The notes: generated from the sequence alone by a model not told the origin. A DNA stretch of 64,000 nt from Erwinia pyri (GCF_030758455.1 NZ_CP132353.1:1736001-1800000); one strand, 5' to 3'; counted from the first letter of the stretch, positions 7,914 to 17,550 are shown. Numbers and translations: made by a program.

Positions 7914-9574
7914 ACGTAACGCCACACAGCGCCACGCCGGTAGTTGTCGTCGAAAATTTACGCGTTATCGCCCATGCCGAGGATGGGCGTGAAATCCCGC
8001 TGGTCTCCGATATTCGCTTCACCGTGCAAAAAGGAGAGGTGCTGGCGCTGATTGGGGAGTCGGGATCGGGCAAAACCACCATCGCGCTGGCCCTGATGGG
8101 CTACGCCAGACATGGCTGCAAGATAGCGGATGGTACTATTCATATCGCCGGAACGGAGGTCACCTCGCTGACGCCCCGCCAGCAGTGCGCCTTGCGCGGG
8201 AACAAAGTGGCATACATTGCGCAGAGCGCCGCCGCATCGTTTAACCCGGCGATGAAGATAATGGATCAGGTGGTTGAACCGGTGGTGATCCACGGACTGA
8301 TGAGCCGCAGCGAAGCGGAGAAAAAAGCCGTGGCGCTGTTCCGGGAGCTGGCGCTGCCGAACCCGGAAACCATCGGCCAACGCTATCCTCATCAGGTTTC
8401 CGGCGGGCAGCTGCAGCGGCTGATGACCGCGATGGCGTTAATCAGCGATCCGGAAGTGGTTATTCTGGATGAGCCTACTACCGCGCTGGATGTCACTACT
8501 CAGGTCGAGGTGCTGAAGGCTTTTCGTCGGGTCGTGCGCCAGCGCGGCATGACGGCGATCTATGTCAGCCATGATCTGGCCGTGGTGGCGCAAATGGCCG
8601 ACCGCATTCTGGTTCTGCTGAAAGGCGCGATTGCAGAATATGGCACCACAGAGCAGCTGCTGCGTGCGCCGCAGGCGGAGTACAGCCATCTGCTGCTGGA
8701 TGCGGCAAAACAAAAATCACGTCCTACTCCCTGGCTTCAGCCTGAAGATACCGTGCAGCCCATGCTGGAGGTGCGGGATCTCTCGGCGGGCTATGGGCCG
8801 GTGGATAAAGAGGGGCAGCCTAAAATTCCAATCCTGTCGGCGATCAACTTCCGGCTCTTTCGTGGTCAGGCCATCGGTATTATTGGTGAATCCGGCTCCG
8901 GCAAAACCACCCTGGCGCACGCCATTGCCGGAATGAATCGTCCCTCCAGCGGCCACATTCTGTTTAACGGGCACTACATAGCCGGAGAGATGCAAAAACG
9001 CTCTGAGAATGAGCTGCGCCGCATTCAGTACGTCTTCCAGATGGCTGATACCGCGCTTAATCCTGCGCACACTATTGCCACTATCCTCAGCCGTCCGCTT
9101 AAACTGTTCCACGGCTTACGCGGCGCGGCGCTGGAAAAGCGTCTTGCCGAACTGCTGGAGCTGGTCAGGCTGCCACGAAATGTCCTCTGGCGGCGTCCGT
9201 GGGCGCTCTCCGGCGGACAGAAACAGCGCGTAAACCTGGCGCGTGCGCTGGCGGCGGAGCCGGATCTGATCCTGTGCGATGAGGTAACCTCCGCGCTGGA
9301 TACCGTGGTTGCGGCCGCCGTGCTCGATTTGATTACCGATCTGCGCCGTGAGCTGGGGCTTTCCGTGATCTTTATCAGTCACGATCTCCACGCCGTCCGT
9401 TCCGTTTGCGACGAAATTATTGTGGTGCAGAACGGCCGGATGATTACCCAGGTTGCGCGTGCCGATTATGACAAGCCTTCCACCGAGTTGTATTACGAAC
9501 GCCTGAAGCGCGCGGTTCCTGAACTGCGGCAGGGCTGGCTGGATGAACACGACGCCAGCGATATTGCGCTTTGA
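7910..9574 (+). CDS. ABC transporter ATP-binding protein, fused double ATPase (DppD-DppF type)
   Basis: The 554-residue protein contains two complete ABC ATPase domains in one chain. Domain 1 has Walker [10 protein letters not shown], signature VSGGQLQR and Walker B VILDEPTTALD. Domain 2 has [17 protein letters not shown] and LILCDEVTSALD. In most dipeptide/oligopeptide importers these are two separate subunits; a fusion as here is seen in glutathione/opine-type systems. It powers the importer made by the upstream binding protein and permeases. Domain 2 has CDEVTSALD in place of the usual DEPTSALD, a mild deviation in the D-loop neighbourhood. Confidence 0.9.
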   Translation: MNVTPHSATPVVVVENLRVIAHAEDGREIPLVSDIRFTVQKGEVLALIGESGSGKTTIALALMGYARHGCKIADGTIHIAGTEVTSLTPRQQCALRGNKVAYIAQSAAASFNPAMKIMDQVVEPVVIHGLMSRSEAEKKAVALFRELALPNPETIGQRYPHQVSGGQLQRLMTAMALISDPEVVILDEPTTALDVTTQVEVLKAFRRVVRQRGMTAIYVSHDLAVVAQMADRILVLLKGAIAEYGTTEQLLRAPQAEYSHLLLDAAKQKSRPTPWLQPEDTVQPMLEVRDLSAGYGPVDKEGQPKIPILSAINFRLFRGQAIGIIGESGSGKTTLAHAIAGMNRPSSGHILFNGHYIAGEMQKRSENELRRIQYVFQMADTALNPAHTIATILSRPLKLFHGLRGAALEKRLAELLELVRLPRNVLWRRPWALSGGQKQRVNLARALAAEPDLILCDEVTSALDTVVAAAVLDLITDLRRELGLSVIFISHDLHAVRSVCDEIIVVQNGRMITQVARADYDKPSTELYYERLKRAVPELRQGWLDEHDASDIAL

Positions 9575-9627
9575 CGGCTCAGGTGAAGCGTCACCTGACA
9601 CAATTGCTATAAGAGGTTAACAAGAGC

Positions 9628-10959
9628 ATGCCCGCACCAATTCGATATGTTCAGGACAGCCGTTTTTTTCCAGACTCGGCAGATGTGGTGGTTATCGGCG
9701 CTGGCATTGCCGGTTCGGCGGCAGCCTACGAGCTTGCTAAACAGGGCGTCAGCGTGGTGCTGATTGAAAAAGGGCTGGTAGGCGGCGAGCAGTCCAGCCG
9801 CAACTGGGGCTGGTGCCGTCAGCAGAACCGTGATGAACGGGAGCTGCCGCTGATTATCTATGCGCTGCAGCGCTGGGCGGAGTTAGGGCAGGAGACCGGC
9901 GAGGAGCTGGGCTTCCGCCGGACCGGGCTGGTTTACGCCACCGGGAATCAGGATGATATCAACGCCTGGGATAACTGGGGCAAAATGGCAAAAGGGTATG
10001 GCGTCCGCAGCGATATCCTCACCAGCGAGCAGGCAAAATCGATGACGCCCGGCAGCACCAGCCGCTGGCTTGGCGGCGTCTCCTCCCCAACGGATGGGCA
10101 CGCCGAGCCTTCGCTGGCCTCGCCGGGGCTGGCTATTGCCGCCCAGCGTTTGGGCGCTTCCCTGTTCCAGCAGTGTGCCGTCCGGGGGCTTGATATCTCT
10201 GCGGGCAAAGTCAGCGGCGTGATTACCGAACGCGGCGTGATTAAGACTACCCGGGTTATTTGTGCCGGCGGCGCCTGGACCTCCATGTTCTGCCGCCGCC
10301 ACGGCGTCGATCTGCCGCTGGGCAATGTAATCGGTACCGCATTTCGCACGGCACCGGTGGAGCAGGCGATCGCTGTTCCGCTCTATACCCCGAATTTCGC
10401 CTGCCGCCCGCAGCTGGATGGCAGCTATACCGTCTCCGTTTCAGGCCGGGGCAGATTAACGCCCGGTGCGCAGGGATTACGGTATGCGCGGCAGTTCTAT
10501 CCCACTTTCAAAGCCCGCCGCAAGAATCTGAAAATCGAGCTGGCGCTGGCGGCCTTTTTCAGCGGCCCGGAGTCGCTGGCGCGTTGGCAGTTTGACCACG
10601 CCTCGCCGTTTGAAAAAGTGCGCATCCTCGATCCGACGGCAGACATGGCGATGGTACAGGAGGGCCTGGCAGCGATGCGTAAGGAGTACCCGGCGTTATC
10701 TGCGTTACGCGTTGAGCAGGCCTGGGGCGGAATGATTGACAGCACGCCGGATGCCGTACCGGTTATCTCCACCATCCCGCGGCTGCCGGGCTTGATTGTC
10801 TCGGCGGGCTACAGCGGGCATGGATTTGGCATCGGCCCCGGCGCTGGCAGGCTGGCCGCCGATTTAGCAACGGAAACCACCCCGATTGTGGACCCGACGC
10901 CTTACCGCTATTCACGGCTGGTGGATGGCTCCGGCCTTGACGCGCCGGGCATGATGTAA
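9628..10959 (+). CDS. FAD-dependent oxidoreductase, D-amino-acid/opine oxidase family
   Basis: This 443-residue DAO-fold protein has the FAD dinucleotide motif DVVVIGAGIAGSAAAYELAK near residue 18. SSRNWGWCRQQNRDERELPL follows, a pattern seen in a branch of D-amino-acid dehydrogenase/opine oxidase-like proteins. The C-terminus has SAGYSGHGFGIGPGAGR, the flavin-contacting loop. It probably oxidises the C-N bond of an amino-acid derivative. It is encoded 53 bases after the importer ATPase, with GAGG in the gap, and 11 bases before the GNAT gene. Having two different DAO enzymes in one cluster suggests sequential or alternative oxidation steps. Confidence 0.85.
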   Translation: MPAPIRYVQDSRFFPDSADVVVIGAGIAGSAAAYELAKQGVSVVLIEKGLVGGEQSSRNWGWCRQQNRDERELPLIIYALQRWAELGQETGEELGFRRTGLVYATGNQDDINAWDNWGKMAKGYGVRSDILTSEQAKSMTPGSTSRWLGGVSSPTDGHAEPSLASPGLAIAAQRLGASLFQQCAVRGLDISAGKVSGVITERGVIKTTRVICAGGAWTSMFCRRHGVDLPLGNVIGTAFRTAPVEQAIAVPLYTPNFACRPQLDGSYTVSVSGRGRLTPGAQGLRYARQFYPTFKARRKNLKIELALAAFFSGPESLARWQFDHASPFEKVRILDPTADMAMVQEGLAAMRKEYPALSALRVEQAWGGMIDSTPDAVPVISTIPRLPGLIVSAGYSGHGFGIGPGAGRLAADLATETTPIVDPTPYRYSRLVDGSGLDAPGMM

Positions 10960-10970
10960 AGGAGAAAGAG

Positions 10971-11813
10971 ATGACTATCGAGATAAAACCGATGCAGGAA
11001 TCGCATCTTGAGCAGGCGTTTGCTCTGACGCAAAACCTTAAGTGGCCGCACCGCCTCGCGGACTGGCAGCAGGCATGGCGGCTGGGGGAAGGGGTGATTG
11101 CTGAGCAGGAGGGCAAAGTCCTTGGTACCGCAATCTTCTGGCGCTGGGGCGGGCATTACGCTTCGCTCGGGCTGGTCATTGTGGCTGATGAGGCGCAGGG
11201 GAGAGGCATTGGCAAACAGCTGATGCAGACGATGCTGGACAAGCTGGAGGGCAGCACGGTCCGCCTGCATGCTACTGAAATGGGCAAGCCGCTTTACGAA
11301 AAGCTCGGCTTTGTGGCCGTGGGCCATATTGAACAGCATCAGTGCCGCGAACTGGGGGAGATCTCCCCCTTGCTGCCGGAGCAGGGGCAGCAGTTGCGAT
11401 CCGCAACGCAGCATGATTTTGAGCGGCTGGTTGCGCTGGATCGGCAGGCTCACGGCCAGCATCGTCCTGAACTGATAGCCAGTTTGTCAGAAAGCGCAGA
11501 GCGCATTTTAGTGCTGGAAGAGCAGGGCAATATGGTGGGGTTCGCCTGTTTGCGGCGCTTTGGTCACGGGTTTGCCATCGGCCCCATTATCTGCCGCAAT
11601 TTAGCCGACGCAAAAGTGCTGGTCTCATCACTGCTGCCCGGGCTTAAAGGCGAGTTTGTGCGCATCGATACCGACAGCGAATATGGGCTGGGCGACTGGC
11701 TGAATACGCTGGGCCTGACCGAAGTGGACGGCCCCATCACCATGATTAAAGGCGTCCCCTGGCAGCCCAACGGTATGCTGGCCTACGGGCTGATGACTCA
11801 GGCGATGGGCTGA
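10971..11813 (+). CDS. GNAT acetyltransferase with two GNAT-like domains
   Basis: The 280-residue protein has a canonical acetyl-CoA-binding motif A in its N-terminal half (EAQGRGIGKQLMQTML, about residues 80-95). A second GNAT-like half ends near residue 280 and lacks an obvious RxxGxG/A motif, so probably only the first domain binds acetyl-CoA. The family transfers an acetyl group to an amine. In this context it could acetylate the imported amine or detoxify a product. GGAG precedes the start. The last base of its stop codon is the first base of the next gene's ATG, so the two genes are coupled. Confidence 0.8.
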   Translation: MTIEIKPMQESHLEQAFALTQNLKWPHRLADWQQAWRLGEGVIAEQEGKVLGTAIFWRWGGHYASLGLVIVADEAQGRGIGKQLMQTMLDKLEGSTVRLHATEMGKPLYEKLGFVAVGHIEQHQCRELGEISPLLPEQGQQLRSATQHDFERLVALDRQAHGQHRPELIASLSESAERILVLEEQGNMVGFACLRRFGHGFAIGPIICRNLADAKVLVSSLLPGLKGEFVRIDTDSEYGLGDWLNTLGLTEVDGPITMIKGVPWQPNGMLAYGLMTQAMG

Positions 11814-12739
11814 TGAATATCGTCTATAAATCTTCGCCGGAACGCGGCGCCGTCTGGGCAAAGCTGCTGGCAACGCTGGCCCCGGAGGCGAACTTTCGTC
11901 AGTGGCCGGACACTGGCAACCCGGAAGAGGTGGACTACCTGGTCGCCTGGCAGCCGCCGGAAAATCTCCGGCAGCAGTTTCCCAACCTCAAAGTCCTGTT
12001 CTCGGTAGGCGCAGGAGCCGATCAGTTTGATTATGCGGCTCTGCCACCTGACCTGCCGGTGGTACGGATGATTGAGCCGGGGCTGACCAGCGGCATGGTG
12101 GAGTACGTCACCTTCGCCGTTCTGGGGCTACACCGGCAGATGCCGCGTTACCTGCATCAGCAGCGACAGCAGATCTGGCATGAGCACGCCAGCCAGCCCG
12201 CTTCCCGCTGCCGGGTGGGCGTAATGGGCGTTGGAGAGCTTGGCGAAGCCGCGCTGAAAACTTTAGTGCAGCTGGGATTTGATTGCGCAGGCTGGAGCCG
12301 CACGCATAAAGAGATTGCAGGCGTCGCCAGTTTTGCGGGTGAGGCCCGGCTGGGCGCTTTCCTGGCGCGAACTGATATTCTGATCTGTCTGCTGCCGCTG
12401 ACGGCCGCAACCGAAGGTATCCTGAATGCTTCCCTCTTCAACCAGCTGCCTGAGGGCGCCGCGCTGGTACAGGTGGGGCGCGGAAAACATCTTAACCAGG
12501 CGCATCTGCTGGATGCACTTGAGAGTGGTCAGCTCAGCGCCGCAGTGCTTGACGTCACCTCACCGGAGCCGCTGCCCGCCGGGCATCCCTTCTGGTCCCA
12601 TCCCGGCATCTGGCTGACGCCGCATATTGCCAGCCAGACGCAGCCCGAAAGCGCGGTTGGTGCCCTGCTGGAGAATATCCGCCGCTATGAGCGGGGAGAA
12701 AAACTCACTGGCCTGGTCGACAGGGAAAAAGGGTACTGA
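11813..12739 (+). CDS. D-isomer-specific 2-hydroxyacid dehydrogenase (GhrA-like)
   Basis: The 308-residue product resembles glyoxylate/hydroxypyruvate reductase A in length and layout. The NAD(P)-binding motif is VGVMGVGELGEAALKTL (about residues 136-152). Catalytic residues appear as Arg in VQVGRGKHL, Glu in SPEPLP and His in LTPHIAS. The enzyme would interconvert a 2-keto acid and a 2-hydroxy acid. It is probably the last gene of the operon: a GC hairpin and a new leader follow before the aminotransferase gene. A genome-wide comparison would be needed to tell whether it is ghrA itself or a paralogue. Confidence 0.85.
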   Translation: MNIVYKSSPERGAVWAKLLATLAPEANFRQWPDTGNPEEVDYLVAWQPPENLRQQFPNLKVLFSVGAGADQFDYAALPPDLPVVRMIEPGLTSGMVEYVTFAVLGLHRQMPRYLHQQRQQIWHEHASQPASRCRVGVMGVGELGEAALKTLVQLGFDCAGWSRTHKEIAGVASFAGEARLGAFLARTDILICLLPLTAATEGILNASLFNQLPEGAALVQVGRGKHLNQAHLLDALESGQLSAAVLDVTSPEPLPAGHPFWSHPGIWLTPHIASQTQPESAVGALLENIRRYERGEKLTGLVDREKGY

Positions 12740-12805
12740 GAAACCGTTCCCGTAAACGGCAGAAATTTACCCGATGGATTGCCGCGCTTTTCAACAGTTA
12801 ATGCT

Positions 12806-12828
12806 GCTGCCGCCACTATTACGGCAGC
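12806..12828 (+). terminator. GC hairpin between the hydroxyacid dehydrogenase and aminotransferase genes
   Basis: A perfect 7-bp stem (GCTGCCG / CGGCAGC) closes a nine-base loop. It is followed by GGGAC and five A residues, not a T run. It may be a weak terminator or an attenuator in the leader of the aminotransferase gene. Confidence 0.35.
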
Positions 12829-12890
12829 GGGACAAAAAGGCTTATTGCGATACTTGACCCCTGTTATCGTTCTATCGATGAGGAACAAAG

Positions 12891-14207
12891 ATGCACAATT
12901 TACTGGCAGAGCAGCAGACATTTTCTGACAACGCGTTATTTCTTGATGCCCGTGAGCAGCATATTCCACGCGGAATTGTTACCGCCCACCCGATTGTGAT
13001 TGCCAGAGGAAAAGGCTCGGAAGTCTGGGATGTAGAGGGCAACCGCTATCTCGATTTTGTGGCGGGCATTGGCGTGCTTAACGTGGGCCACAGCCATCCG
13101 GCGGTGGTTGCCGCCGTCACCGAACAGCTTCAGCAGGTTTCTCACGCCTGTTTTCAGGTCGCTGCCTATCCCGCTTATATTGAGCTGGCGAAGAGGCTGA
13201 ACAAGCTGGTGGGTGCCGGTGAGAATTTTAAAAGCGTCTTTTTTACCAGCGGCGCAGAAGCGGTCGAAAATGCGGTCAAAATTGCCCGTTCCTGGAGCAA
13301 CCGGCCAGGCATCATCGCCTTTGATGGCGCTTTCCATGGCCGGACCTTACTGGGCTGCACGCTGACCGGCATGAGCCAGCCTTACAAGCAAAACTTCGGC
13401 CCTTTCCCTGGCGATATCTATCGCGTCCCTTTCCCGAATGCTTTTCATGACATTTCTGAAGCGGACTGCCTGAAAGCGCTGGATACCCTGTTTGCGGTAC
13501 AAATTCTGCCGGAGCGCGTCGCGGCGATTATCATTGAGCCGGTGCAGGGCGATGGCGGTTTCCTGCCAGCTTCTTCGGCGTTTATGCAGGCGCTGCGTGA
13601 CATCACTTCCCGCCACGGTATTTTGCTGATTTGTGATGAGGTGCAGACCGGTTTTGGCCGTACCGGCAAGATGTTTGGCTTCCAGCATACCGGCATTGTG
13701 CCGGATTTGGTGACCGTAGCGAAAAGCTTGGGTGGCGGCCTGCCGATTTCCGGCGTGGTGGGGAAAGCAGAGATTATGGAATCACCCACCCCAGGCGGGC
13801 TGGGGGGAACCTACGGCGGCAACGCGCTGGCCTGCGCGGCTGCCCTGGCGGTGCTGGACCTGCTGGAGCATGGCGACCTGCTGGAGCGGGCCAATCACCT
13901 GGGGCAGCAGCTTAATGCGCGTTTGCAACAGTTAAGTGATAAATATGCCTGTATCGGCGATGTTCGTGGCATTGGCCTGATGCAGGCCGTAGAGATTATC
14001 GATTTCGAAACCCGCCAGCCTGACGCGGCGCTGACGCAAAAAATTCTCGACTGCGCCTGTCAGGAAGGGCTGCTGTTGATCAAGTGCGGCGTACAACGCA
14101 ATACCGTCCGTTTCCTGGCGCCGCTGGTGACCAGTGATTCACAGCTGGAAGAGGCGCTGCATATCTTCGACATCGCCCTGGCCCGTGCCACGGGTCGGTC
14201 AGGCTGA
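12891..14207 (+). CDS. gabT: 4-aminobutyrate aminotransferase (class III, PLP)
   Basis: The 438-residue class III aminotransferase carries the GabT/PuuE hallmarks. These are FTSGAEAVENAVKIAR (phosphate-binding turn), the LICDEVQTGFGRTG signature and the PLP lysine in VAKSLGGGLP (Lys278). The family moves the amino group of GABA or a related omega-amino acid to 2-oxoglutarate, giving succinate semialdehyde. A succinate-semialdehyde dehydrogenase is encoded at the left edge of the window, so a complete GABA-to-succinate route is present. GAGGAAC precedes the ATG. PuuE-like specificity is equally possible. Confidence 0.87.
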   Translation: MHNLLAEQQTFSDNALFLDAREQHIPRGIVTAHPIVIARGKGSEVWDVEGNRYLDFVAGIGVLNVGHSHPAVVAAVTEQLQQVSHACFQVAAYPAYIELAKRLNKLVGAGENFKSVFFTSGAEAVENAVKIARSWSNRPGIIAFDGAFHGRTLLGCTLTGMSQPYKQNFGPFPGDIYRVPFPNAFHDISEADCLKALDTLFAVQILPERVAAIIIEPVQGDGGFLPASSAFMQALRDITSRHGILLICDEVQTGFGRTGKMFGFQHTGIVPDLVTVAKSLGGGLPISGVVGKAEIMESPTPGGLGGTYGGNALACAAALAVLDLLEHGDLLERANHLGQQLNARLQQLSDKYACIGDVRGIGLMQAVEIIDFETRQPDAALTQKILDCACQEGLLLIKCGVQRNTVRFLAPLVTSDSQLEEALHIFDIALARATGRSG

Positions 14208-14341
14208 ATAGTGCTTCCTCATTGATATTATTACGGTTATTGACAATATGGCCGGAAGGTATGGCACGGTAAAACGCTGGCGCCGCGGGCGGGAAGCGTG
14301 CTATACCATCCTCATCGGGTAGCAGAATGTGAGGGGGCAAT

Positions 14342-14848
14342 ATGAATGGTTTAATGAAACTGGATCGTATCGATATCAACATCCTGGTGCAGTTGCAAAA
14401 AGATGGCCGCATCAGCAATGTAAACCTGGCCGATGCCGTTGGCCTCTCTCCCAGCCCCTGCCTGCAGCGCGTCAAGCGTCTGGAAACTGCCGGGTTTATT
14501 ACCGGTTATGAAGCGCATATTAATCTGACAAAAATCTCCGATTCGGTCACCGTGTTCACTGAAGTCACGCTGGCCGGGCACCGGCGCGAGGATTTTATGC
14601 GGTTTGAAGGAACCCTGCGCGAGGTGGATGAGCTGATGGAGTGCCACCTGATCACCGGCGGCTATGACTATCTGCTGCGCTTTATTACCCGCAGTATTGA
14701 ACACTATCAGGAAGTGATTGAAGGTTTACTGGATGCCAAAGTGGGTATCGATAAATATTTCAGCTACATCGTGATCAAGTCGCCAATCGTCAAAAGCAGC
14801 GTTCCGCTGCGTTCGCTGATTGCCCGTCATACTCAGGTCGAATACTAA
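14342..14848 (+). CDS. Lrp/AsnC-family transcriptional regulator
   Basis: The 168-residue protein has an N-terminal winged HTH (LDRIDINILVQLQKDGRISN... NLADAVGLSPSPCLQRVKRL, residues about 6-48). A C-terminal RAM/AsnC ligand-binding domain follows, including ITGGYDYLLRF. Lrp-type proteins sense amino acids and often control an adjacent catabolic or transport gene. The gene lies 134 bases after gabT on the same strand behind its own GAGGGGG ribosome site, so it is the natural candidate regulator of the aminotransferase cluster. A start at codon 5 (ATG at 14354) is possible. Its ligand is unknown. Confidence 0.88.
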   Translation: MNGLMKLDRIDINILVQLQKDGRISNVNLADAVGLSPSPCLQRVKRLETAGFITGYEAHINLTKISDSVTVFTEVTLAGHRREDFMRFEGTLREVDELMECHLITGGYDYLLRFITRSIEHYQEVIEGLLDAKVGIDKYFSYIVIKSPIVKSSVPLRSLIARHTQVEY

Positions 14849-15028
14849 TTCCGGCGAGAGGTGAAGCGATTTTACCTCTGCCTCCCTGCTACCCTCTCCG
14901 GCAGAAAATGTCATTTCCCCGTTAATTTCCCCATAAATACGCTGTCATTCCCCCGACTTTACCCTTAACGCGATCCCGCTTCGCCTTAAACTCATGTTAT
15001 TCCGTGATAAACCGAATCAGGAGCTACC

Positions 15029-15496
15029 ATGATCCCGCCGTTTGTTCCCCCTCCTGCCAGCTGGCAGCGCGACGACTACCTGTTGAGTACCGATCCCGGT
15101 TTACTCGACGTGGAGTGGGTACACCACCAGCTTTCCCACCACTGTTACTGGGCTAAAGATCAGTCGAAGGAGACGACTTTGCGCACGCTTGCCTGTTCGC
15201 TGACCTTTGGGCTCTATACGCAGCAGCAGCAGATAGGCTTTGGGCGGCTGATCACCGATTATGGCCGTTTCGCCTATCTCAGTGATGTGATTATTGCCCG
15301 GGAGCATCGGGGTAAAGGGCTGGGGCAGTGGTTTGCCCGCTGCGTCACGCAGCATCCTGAGCTGTCCGGCGTAAAGCGCTGGATGCTGGCCACCGATGAT
15401 GCCCATGCGATTTATCAGCGCGCTGGCTGGCAGGCGGTTGCCGAGCCGGGCCGGCTTATGGAATTTTGCCCCCCGTCAAACGAGGTGGCGCCATGA
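15029..15496 (+). CDS. GNAT-family N-acetyltransferase
   Basis: This single-domain GNAT protein has 155 residues. Acetyl-CoA motif A is visible as REHRGKGLGQWFARCV (about residues 91-106), preceded by the beta-strand YLSDVIIA and followed by AIYQRAGW, the usual motif B end. The substrate is not predictable. Its stop codon overlaps the start of the hydantoinase A gene in an ATGA junction, so it is translated with the hydantoinase genes. AGGAG lies before the ATG. Confidence 0.85.
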   Translation: MIPPFVPPPASWQRDDYLLSTDPGLLDVEWVHHQLSHHCYWAKDQSKETTLRTLACSLTFGLYTQQQQIGFGRLITDYGRFAYLSDVIIAREHRGKGLGQWFARCVTQHPELSGVKRWMLATDDAHAIYQRAGWQAVAEPGRLMEFCPPSNEVAP

Positions 15497-17550
15497 GTTA
15501 TCGGGTAGGGGTGGATATTGGGGGTTCCTTCACCGACTTTGCGGTGCTGGACGAGCGGGATAACACCATCAGAACGCTGAAAGTGCTCTCCCGGCCTGAC
15601 AGTCCGGGCAGCGAAATCTCGACCGGACTCGCGGCGTTTCAGCAGCGGGATGGCATTAATCCACAGGAGATAAGCTATTTCACCCATGGCACCACGGTAG
15701 GCGTTAATGCGGTGATCCAACGCAAAGGGGTCAGGCTGGCGCTGTTTACCACTGAAGGGTTCAGCGATGTGCTGGAGCTGGCCAGGCTGAAGATCCCCCA
15801 TATTCACGATCTTTTCTCTCGCAGACCGGTGCCGTTGATCCCGCGCGATCGCGTTTTTCCGGTAGCGGAAAGAACCGATCGTGACGGGATTGTTCTGCAG
15901 CCGCCGCAGCGTGAAAGCGTGCTGGCCGCAGTAGAAAGCGCCCGGTCAGCGGGTTGCGTCGGTATTGTTATCGCCTTTCTCCACAGTTACCGCAATGGCA
16001 GCAATGAACGGGCTGTGCGGGAGATCGTCTCTGAGGTCGCGCCCGACCTGCTGGTCTCCTGCTCCGCAGAGATCTGGCCCATTATCCGTGAGTATGAGCG
16101 AACCATCACCGCCACCATTAACGCATACGTTCAGCCGCTGGTGATCCGCTATCTGCAGGCATTTGAACTGGCCCTCAGGGAGCGGGGAGTCACGGTGCCG
16201 CCGCGAATTACCAAATCTAACGGCGGCGTGATGAGCGTGGCGCAGGCAAAAGCAGAGTGCGTGCAGATGGTGCTTTCGGGGACGGCTTCCGGAGTGACAG
16301 GCGCCAGTTATCTGGCAGAAACCTGCGGCTTCGATAAATTGCTGAGCCTGGATATTGGCGGCACCAGCGCGGACGTGGCGGTGATTGTCAACGGCAGGCC
16401 AGAGTATGGCACCGGCGAAATTATCGGTGAATTTCCTATCTATATCCCCTCCGTCTCTGTGACGTCAGTGGGGCAGGGCGGCGGCTCGCTGGCCTGGATC
16501 GATGCGCTCGGCGTATTGCAGGTTGGCCCGGACAGCGCGGGATCGCTGCCGGGACCGGTCTGCTTCCGGCGTGGCGGAACGCAGGCAACCGCCACCGATG
16601 CCTTTGCCGCCTGCGGTCTGATCGGGCATGGCGATCTGGGCTATCACGCCGTGCAGGTAGATGTGGCCGCCGCCCGAGCGGCGATCGGCGTGCTGGCCGA
16701 ACCGCTGGGTATTACGCTGGAAGAAGCGGCAGAAAATATCATCGCGCTCGCCATCTCCAGCATGTACAGCGACACCAGCGGGCTGCTCTCACGCTTTGGC
16801 CTGGATCCGCGGGAGTTCTGGTTCCTGGCGTTCGGCGGTGCCGGCCCGATGATGGGCTGCTTCCTGGCGCGGGAGCTGAATATGAAGGGCGTCGTCGTGC
16901 CGCCAACGCCGGGCGTGCTCTCGGCGCTGGGCGGGCTGGTGGCAGATCTGAAAAACGATTTTATCCGCACGCTGTACTGCGATCTCAAACCTGCTGTAGC
17001 TGCTGAACTGGCAGAGAAAGCTGCGCTGCTGCGCGCAGAGGCAGAGGCCTGGCTGGAAGAGGAGTATGGTGTTGGCCTGCCGCGCACCCTGAGCTTCTCG
17101 GCGGAGATGCGCTACCGGGGGCAGTCGTTTGAGATTGACGTGCCGCTGGAGCCGGACTGGCTGATGGAGGGCGATACCGCCGCCCTGAGCGCCGCTTTTC
17201 ATGCTCATCATCAGCGGATGTTCGGGCATCACGATCCTGCGGCGGGCGTCCAGCTCATTGCGTTACGCCTGGTCATTACCTCCCCGACGCCGAAACCAGC
17301 CCTGGTGACGCTGGCGGCAGCGACCGGCCCGGTCAGGGTACTGCAACAGGTGGAAGCCTGGCTGGATGGACGCTGGTGGCAGGTGGATGTCATCTCCCGC
17401 GCCACGCTGGCGGCAGGACATCACTTCTCCGGGCCGGCCATCGTACTGCAGGATGACTGCACCACCTGTGTGCCGCCAGATATGACGGTAGAGGTAGACC
17501 GCTTCGGCAACCTTCTTATCACGCCGCGGGAGGCGAAAAATGGCTATTGA
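15493..17550 (+). CDS. hyuA: Hydantoinase/5-oxoprolinase A-type subunit (HyuA)
   Basis: The product is 685 residues. The N-terminal ATPase fold starts with GVDIGGSFTDFAVLDE, and a second nucleotide-binding block LSLDIGGTSADVAVI lies near residue 290. Both are typical of the HyuA/N-methylhydantoinase A family, which hydrolyses cyclic amides (hydantoins, 5-oxoproline) using ATP together with HyuB. The ATGA overlap with the GNAT gene fixes this start; a longer open frame begins 27 bases upstream but is less likely. HyuB follows with an 11-base overlap, so the two form a heteromeric enzyme. The real substrate (hydantoin, pyroglutamate analogue or other lactam) is not determined. Confidence 0.88.
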   Translation: MSYRVGVDIGGSFTDFAVLDERDNTIRTLKVLSRPDSPGSEISTGLAAFQQRDGINPQEISYFTHGTTVGVNAVIQRKGVRLALFTTEGFSDVLELARLKIPHIHDLFSRRPVPLIPRDRVFPVAERTDRDGIVLQPPQRESVLAAVESARSAGCVGIVIAFLHSYRNGSNERAVREIVSEVAPDLLVSCSAEIWPIIREYERTITATINAYVQPLVIRYLQAFELALRERGVTVPPRITKSNGGVMSVAQAKAECVQMVLSGTASGVTGASYLAETCGFDKLLSLDIGGTSADVAVIVNGRPEYGTGEIIGEFPIYIPSVSVTSVGQGGGSLAWIDALGVLQVGPDSAGSLPGPVCFRRGGTQATATDAFAACGLIGHGDLGYHAVQVDVAAARAAIGVLAEPLGITLEEAAENIIALAISSMYSDTSGLLSRFGLDPREFWFLAFGGAGPMMGCFLARELNMKGVVVPPTPGVLSALGGLVADLKNDFIRTLYCDLKPAVAAELAEKAALLRAEAEAWLEEEYGVGLPRTLSFSAEMRYRGQSFEIDVPLEPDWLMEGDTAALSAAFHAHHQRMFGHHDPAAGVQLIALRLVITSPTPKPALVTLAAATGPVRVLQQVEAWLDGRWWQVDVISRATLAAGHHFSGPAIVLQDDCTTCVPPDMTVEVDRFGNLLITPREAKNGY

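Noticed and set aside
14262..14278. Second sigma-54-like promoter before the Lrp-type gene (TGGCACGG...)
   Set aside because: The TGGCACG part is good, but GG and GC are 11 rather than 10 bases apart, which RpoN promoters do not tolerate.
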